64,000 nt of DNA from Rubripirellula amarantea (GTDB lineage Bacteria; Planctomycetota; Planctomycetia; Pirellulales; Pirellulaceae), in the NCBI RefSeq assembly GCF_007859865.1, contig NZ_SJPI01000002.1, forward strand, positions 1,322,721 to 1,386,720. Reading direction: 5' to 3'. The notes below the pieces were generated by a model, which had not been told where the DNA came from, did not search any database, and worked only from the letters and a program-made list of their open reading frames with translations. Position 1 is the stretch's first letter. Each line of letters starts with the position of its first letter. The position numbers and the translations under genes were made by a program. Shown here one piece after another: positions 63,201 to 64,000 of this stretch.

Positions 63201-64000
63201 TCGAATCGTCGACGTCAAAGATGCGAAAGCCATCTTGGGTGTTGAAGATTCCGTCGGTGCCGTTACCCGCATCGATCGTTAATCGGTTGGCACCCGGGCC
63301 GGTGATCGTGACATCTTCGGTGATCGTGGGCAGCTGGCTGGCCAGCGAGATCGTCTCGGCAAATTGGAATAGCGGGCCAATCGTGATTGCGTTGTCACCG
63401 GCGATCGTGTTGCTCAGGTTGATCGCTTCACGAAGGCTCAGGTTCCCCAGCGAGTAGTCGCCATCATCAGTGTCCGAGGTCGAATCGACGACCAACTGGA
63501 ACTCGTAGGCACCAATGTCGATTCTGGTTCCTTCCACGCGCCGATACGGTTTACCGCGTTGGTCGAACTCGCTGGCGCTAAATGTAATTGCTGGGTCGCC
63601 AGAATTTAAAGCCGCACTGGTCGACAAAATGGCGTGAGTCTTTGTCGGTCCACCGTTGTCCGCCAACAGCAAAAGCCCAGGTGGCGTGCTAGTTTGGTTG
63701 CCGGTGCCTGAAATGACGACCGACGATGAAAAGATGTTGTAGTCACCACTAAGCGATCCACCGCTGGCCGATGCGGAACCATCGAAGATCGAATTCGACA
63801 CGGTTGTCGTCGCGCTGACACTAGCGAATGTCGATCCACCCAGCGCCGTGTTGGCGGCCAGTGTGCTTTGCTCGATGATCGCTGCGCTGCCATTCGCATT
63901 AAAGATCCCGCCACCACCGTTGGCAAAGTTGCCCGATACCGTGCTGCGTTGGACGGTGGTTGTCCCCTGATTGAATATCGCGCCACCATTTTCACCAATG
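51259..64000 (-). CDS. Giant secreted repeat protein: beta-helix, ELWxxDGT and FG-GAP domains (N-terminus outside window)
   Basis: At least 4246 residues, open through the right edge. Order from the N-terminal side: end of a beta-helix unit (to ~63500); beta-helix A (~63490-62490; choice-of-anchor Q/Pmp-like, SGNxAxxRGG, EFDQRGxxFxRV); 16 ELWxxDGTxAGT repeats of ~47 residues plus a degenerate VWKIDPT cap (~62480-59900); beta-helix B (~59895-58870); six repeats plus cap (~58865-57740); beta-helix C (~57710-56700); 16 repeats plus cap (~56695-54100); beta-helix D (~54090-53020); a cadherin-like domain (~53010-52780); seven FG-GAP blades of the form GDRFGNSVAISGD (~52770-51600), likely one propeller. 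The acidic C-terminus (~110 residues) shows no dockerin, PEP-CTERM or autotransporter signal. A surface or adhesive role is inferred. In all, 38 ELWxxDGT units are present. Confidence 0.9.
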   Translation of the reverse strand, partial: IGENGGAIFNQGTTTVQRSTVSGNFANGGGGIFNANGSAAIIEQSTLAANTALGGSTFASVSATTTVSNSIFDGSASASGGSLSGDYNIFSSSVVISGTGNQTSTPPGLLLLADNGGPTKTHAILSTSAALNSGDPAITFSASEFDQRGKPYRRVEGTRIDIGAYEFQLVVDSTSDTDDGDYSLGNLSLREAINLSNTIAGDNAITIGPLFQFAETISLASQLPTITEDVTITGPGANRLTIDAGNGTDGIFNTQDGFRIFDVDDSTGTDLNVSISGVTLTGGDVTSGDGGAIRSVEDLTLQQIEITGSATQSRGGAIYSTGTLTLSESTIADNAAANGGGFYNGDVVDIVQSTFSGNEATDRGGNLFTSNGSALDIDLSTIVGGSAGTEGDAIHRGNTASTTIDNSIVQGDVSGGGTFIGDYNLFTITSTISGTNNQVVTDLGLTDLGNFGGPTRTHAIEAGSPVINAGNPAIVYSPIEFDQRGESFKRVHNDVVDVGAVESRYVDGAFELLLDINSLPEISGSSISNVTEVGSLLFFTAFTPDTGSELWSTDGTAAGTTLVSDIWPGTSSSSPAFLTNVGGTLFFRASDEANGSELWKSDGTEAGTSLVTDIRTGSNSSSPGQLTNFGGTLFFTAIDDTHGRELWKSDGTEAGTTLVSDIRAGSSGSYSYNVTEVSGSLFFTASDGISGTELWTTDGTAAGTTLVSDIRPGSYSSYPSYLTNVGGTLFFRASDGTSGFELWSSDGTAAGTTLVSDIFAGSSSSSPVQLTNFGGALFFSAFDGTNGRELWTSDGTTAGTTLVADIRTGSSGSYAYNFTSFGGSLFFTASDGTTGTELWSTDGTAAGTVQVADIRSGASNSSPSYLTEVGGTLFFRANDGINGSELWSTDGTTAGTTLVDDIRSGSSSSSLTRLTNFGGTLFFRADDGVYGDELWTSDGTAAGTNMLVNIRTGTGNSYPSQFTEVGETTFFVANDGASGSELWKTDGTAAGTSLVLDIRPGIDSSSITDMTNVSGVLFFRANDGTNGSELWKSDGTAAGTTMVSDIRSGSSGSYPDDLVNVGGTLFFEANDGTNGLELWSSDGTAAGTNLVLDILSGSSSSSPRYLTNIGGTLYFSASDGTNGRELWTSDGTAAGTTLVSDIRSGSSSSYPRDFTEVGGSVFFRAFDGTSGTELWSTDGTAAGTTMVSDIRPGSSSSYPTQLTNVDGTLFFRASDGVNGYELWSSDGTTAGTTLVADIREGTSGSNPYNLTEVGGTLYFAASDGLSGTELWSSDGTAVGTVLVEDIRGGSYSSYPNTLMNVDGRLYFEANDGIGGAGVWKIDPTIIGVTQVADSTGTRPSINTLTQINGRVFFNGSTGAVGQELFEVVEDRTLLVDALGDTDDGLYTLGNLTLREAIILSNETEVVESIEFSSLFDTAQTIDIASQLPTITQSVTITGPGADLLTIDAGDGTDNTFNTQDGYRIFEIVDGNASDISVVISDLTLRGADATGSGGGAITNDEDLTVLRSVITGNATSNFGGAIRTSPLGELQVVDSLLSNNAASFGGGILTYGPADIQRSTISGNSATSRGGGIYNANTTSTISQTTFSDNTAASFGDAIQNAFGSPVLTISNSIVDGSAEGSGVFNGSHNMFSDGDPGITGSDNLFSTDPLLGPLADNGGPTPTHAPLPESPAINAGDPSITASSTEFDQRGEGFDRVRFGRIDIGAFESRYEPVAISLVADIRAGVNGSSIDNLTNVDGTFFFTANDGVNGNELWKSDGTTVGTSLVANIRSGSGSSNPSNFVNVDGTLFFSANDGVNGNELWKSDGTAAGTTMVSNIRPGSASSSPQEMLNVGGTLYFSATDGSNGRELWTSDGTAAGTTLVVDIRPGSGNSFPADLVNVDGTIFFSANSGSSGVELWSSDGTAAGTMLATDIVAGSGSSYVKELTNVDGTLFFVAHDGATGYELWTSDGTAVGTSLLTEIKPGLDDGSPTSLTNVGGTLFFTAMDDANGRELWSSDGTPAGTVLVDDIHVGAIGSQPDQLAEHEGSLYLLADDGVTGTGLWKWSPLVGELQHLADGLNLDLGPGSFVGAAGAVYIVGSEATLGDELYKIIETEPNLLVDSLGDIDDGNYTPGNLTLREAITYANETTFAEQITFSEVFDGNPTINLDSSLPTITRDVTITGPGANLLTLDAGNGTDGLFGTGDGFRVINIDDGTSADISVGISGVTITGGDVVGDGGGILNGETLDLSNVEITGNAATSRGGGISTNGLFMTLVRSTIADNSAANGGGIYNAGEIDVLLSTISGNDASVRGGNLFMAGSTLAAINQSTIANGSAGTDGDAIRGGGGSNISIFNSIVDGSTSGSTAFSGDYNVFASSSGITGTGNQVSADVGLTDLGDFGGPTRTHAIEAGSPAINAGDPGIAYSPSEFDQRGANFIRVHNNVIDVGAVESRYVEAQFNLLKDINAQPETSGSSVSNLTQVGSLFYFTASTLNEGTELYVSDGTIAGTTMVADIRPGSSSSYTSSLTNVNGTLFFRANDGVHGNELWTSDGTAAGTRMVSDIRPGTSSSSPDILLNVGGTLFFRATDGFNGTELWTSDGTSAGTTLIADIRPGASSSYPSGLTDVGGTLFFQANDGVNGSELWSSDGTAAGTTLVSDIRSGSFSSYPSYLTAVGGNLLFQANDGSTGNELWVSDGTAAGTTIVSDIVSGASSSYPAYFTEANGLLYFSASDSTNGREIWISDGTSAGTTLLSDIGPGSTSSFPGEFTNVGGTVFFRASDGTTGSELWSTDGTTAGTAIVSDIRSGASSSYLSEFTEFGGNLIFEANDGTTGTELWISDGTAAGTTLVADIRAGSLSSYISSIVNFGGTLFFRADDGVYGDELWTSDGTTAGTSLFANIRGGTGNASASQAVDVSGTTFFVANDGTNGSELWKTDGTEAGTTLVADIRPGSDSSSISYLTNVGGTLFFRANDGTNGSELWKSDGTAAGTVLVSDIRSGASSSFPRNLTNVGGTLFFSANDGTNGTELWKSDGTAAGTVLVSDIRSGSYSSNPSFLTNVGGTLFFRALDNTNGYELWTSDGTAAGTTLVADIRTGSSSSYPRYLTNVDGTLFFTAFDGVNGTELWTSDGTAAGTSLVSDIRAGSGGASPTDLTNVDGTLFFGALDEINGRELWKSDGTAAGTSLVLDIRPGSSSSFPDELINVGGTLYFEANDGVSGYELWKSDGTAAGTMLVEDIRGGASSSFPSQMTNVDGRLYFRASDGIGNTSVWKIDPTVIGVQNIFDGGGFNPSVGSLLDINGTVFVTATDNTVGNELFEIAEDRTLLVDTIGDSDDGIYTPGNLTLREAINLSNETEAVETIEFGSLFDTPQTIDIASTLDITESVTINGPGANLLTIDAGDGTDDTFDTQDGYRVFNIDNSDSTLLDVSISGLTITGADISGDGGGIRSVENLAINGSRIIANASNYYGGGIDSSAGSLTITGTTISGNNANYGSGFNSRTGLTLTGSTVALNNGVSGVGAVISGGGTISNSTFSGNIASDRGGAWFQFSNPVTVTQSTVTGNTAATGGSAAYVNSPVTLNGSILDGTFGGSSSSTLSGNYNLFSGSVTITGSGNQTSTAPMLDVLADNGGPTMTHALLIGSPAFNMGDPTIVFSPTEFDQRGDGFARVVDGRIDIGAFEAGENVPLAVADSVVTTEDTAITVSVLGNDTPSGEVQIIGHSDGTDGTVVDNGDGTLTYTPDTGFTGSDSFDYTIALNDVELINSATSGGDRFGNSVAISGDFAVVGSFLDDPGGLNSAGSAFIYQRTGDTSWTQVAQLTGDAAPNGSAGQFGYSVAIDGDTVAVSAQRDRESGFQAGAVYIFDRNEGGADNWGRVTKLIGSDTIKRDLFGRSLALSGDTVVVGASVADPLGLSSGAAYVFERDLGGVNNWGEAKKLIASDGGAGDRFGQTVSIDGDLIAVGAFQYDGSASNTGAAYIFARDLGGAGNWGEETIIEAADGLANDQFAYSLSIDGTTVAIGSRFDDEGGLNQLGSVYLFDQDEGGASNWGQVTKILADNGVAGDRLGWSVDLSGNRLVAGAIGSDIGGLASGNAYQFENVGGTWTQTRVLNNDEVTTADEYGISIAVDGDVAVVGSWLDNRPSNNTGGAYVFDLRTSTVTVGVTVDPSPSELAFSSEELLWWESAMPSVSDQEDALLLANNVSSLSSSKAERISIDDRWFAENTNLTNSPRGLDELEVWDGEDDELLDRQSDLHAGVVDSVLNALLHEMN

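Noticed and set aside
51284-63457. Many plus-strand open frames opposite the giant protein, several with repetitive VVPAAVPS-like peptides
   Set aside because: They are the antisense of the ELWxxDGT and beta-helix repeats. Their repetitiveness follows from the coding strand, and none has a ribosome-binding site or independent coding character.
1-64000. tRNA, rRNA, insertion sequence or prophage genes
   Set aside because: No T-loop/anticodon-like tRNA pattern, transposase, integrase or phage structural gene was recognised by eye; a covariance-model scan would be needed to exclude small RNAs.

Overview
The window reads as a chromosome segment of a planctomycete, most likely of the Rhodopirellula/Pirellulaceae type. 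Reasons: an extracellular-protein N-terminus with the planctomycete FESLEQKRLFAGD-type motif, a DUF1559 prepilin-like protein, dockerin-like modules, a giant ELWxxDGT/beta-helix protein, a PEP-CTERM metalloprotease, an imuA-imuB pair, and scattered housekeeping genes with little operon conservation. No rRNA, tRNA, CRISPR array, insertion sequence or prophage was recognised.

Layout. 1-4716 (minus): the first ~1570 residues of a secreted multidomain protein built from a duplicated block in which a dockerin-like module lies between two related beta-rich domains. 5172-7877 (plus): two transsulfuration enzymes, a plant-like cystathionine gamma-synthase and a cystathionine gamma-lyase. 7925-9991: a secreted FAD oxidoreductase with a golvesin-like tail. 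10071-11180 (minus): a metzincin-type protease with a PEP-CTERM anchor. 11421-12935: trigger factor with a clear terminator. 13423-13947: a very cysteine-rich secreted repeat protein. 14111-18043 (minus): a PQQ-type propeller protein, a glycosyltransferase and an acyltransferase, the last two translationally coupled. 18240-21461: a CPA1-type antiporter with an RCK-like domain and two uncharacterised genes. 21549-29661: ribosomal protein L27, a planctomycete-type hypothetical, a thioredoxin-like ferredoxin, a 1206-residue TPR protein, NusB and an RND/MMPL transporter. 29669-36936 (minus): UDP-glucuronate decarboxylase, pantothenate synthetase, a bifunctional-nuclease-domain protein, a sigma-54-type response regulator, its histidine kinase and an HtrA protease. 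37736-40907 (minus): imuB and imuA, in a stretch rich in 12-18 bp tandem repeats. 41403-45064: LapA-like protein, a low-complexity hypothetical, HflX and IspG. 45315-50461: a tightly overlapping seven-gene operon of three GspF-like membrane proteins and four pilin-like proteins. 50586-51146: a conserved-looking hypothetical. 51259-64000 (minus): a giant surface-type protein, at least 4246 residues, whose N-terminus lies outside the window.

How genes work together. The most testable circuit is htrA with the downstream kinase and sigma-54-type regulator. The htrA upstream region has a near-perfect -24/-12 element and, about 145 and 200 bp upstream of the predicted start of transcription, two copies of a TGGCGA-N7-TCGCCA-like dyad, which is the layout of an enhancer-dependent promoter. 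The GspF/pseudopilin operon looks like the core of a type II secretion or pilus-like machine that borrows its ATPase and secretin from elsewhere. The giant 51-64 kb protein carries an internal duplication of about 4.6 kb: beta-helix, 16 ELWxxDGT repeats, cap and beta-helix, present twice.

Starts were set from ribosome-binding sites, gene overlaps and signal peptides. Domain names rest on motif recognition only; no database search was run.
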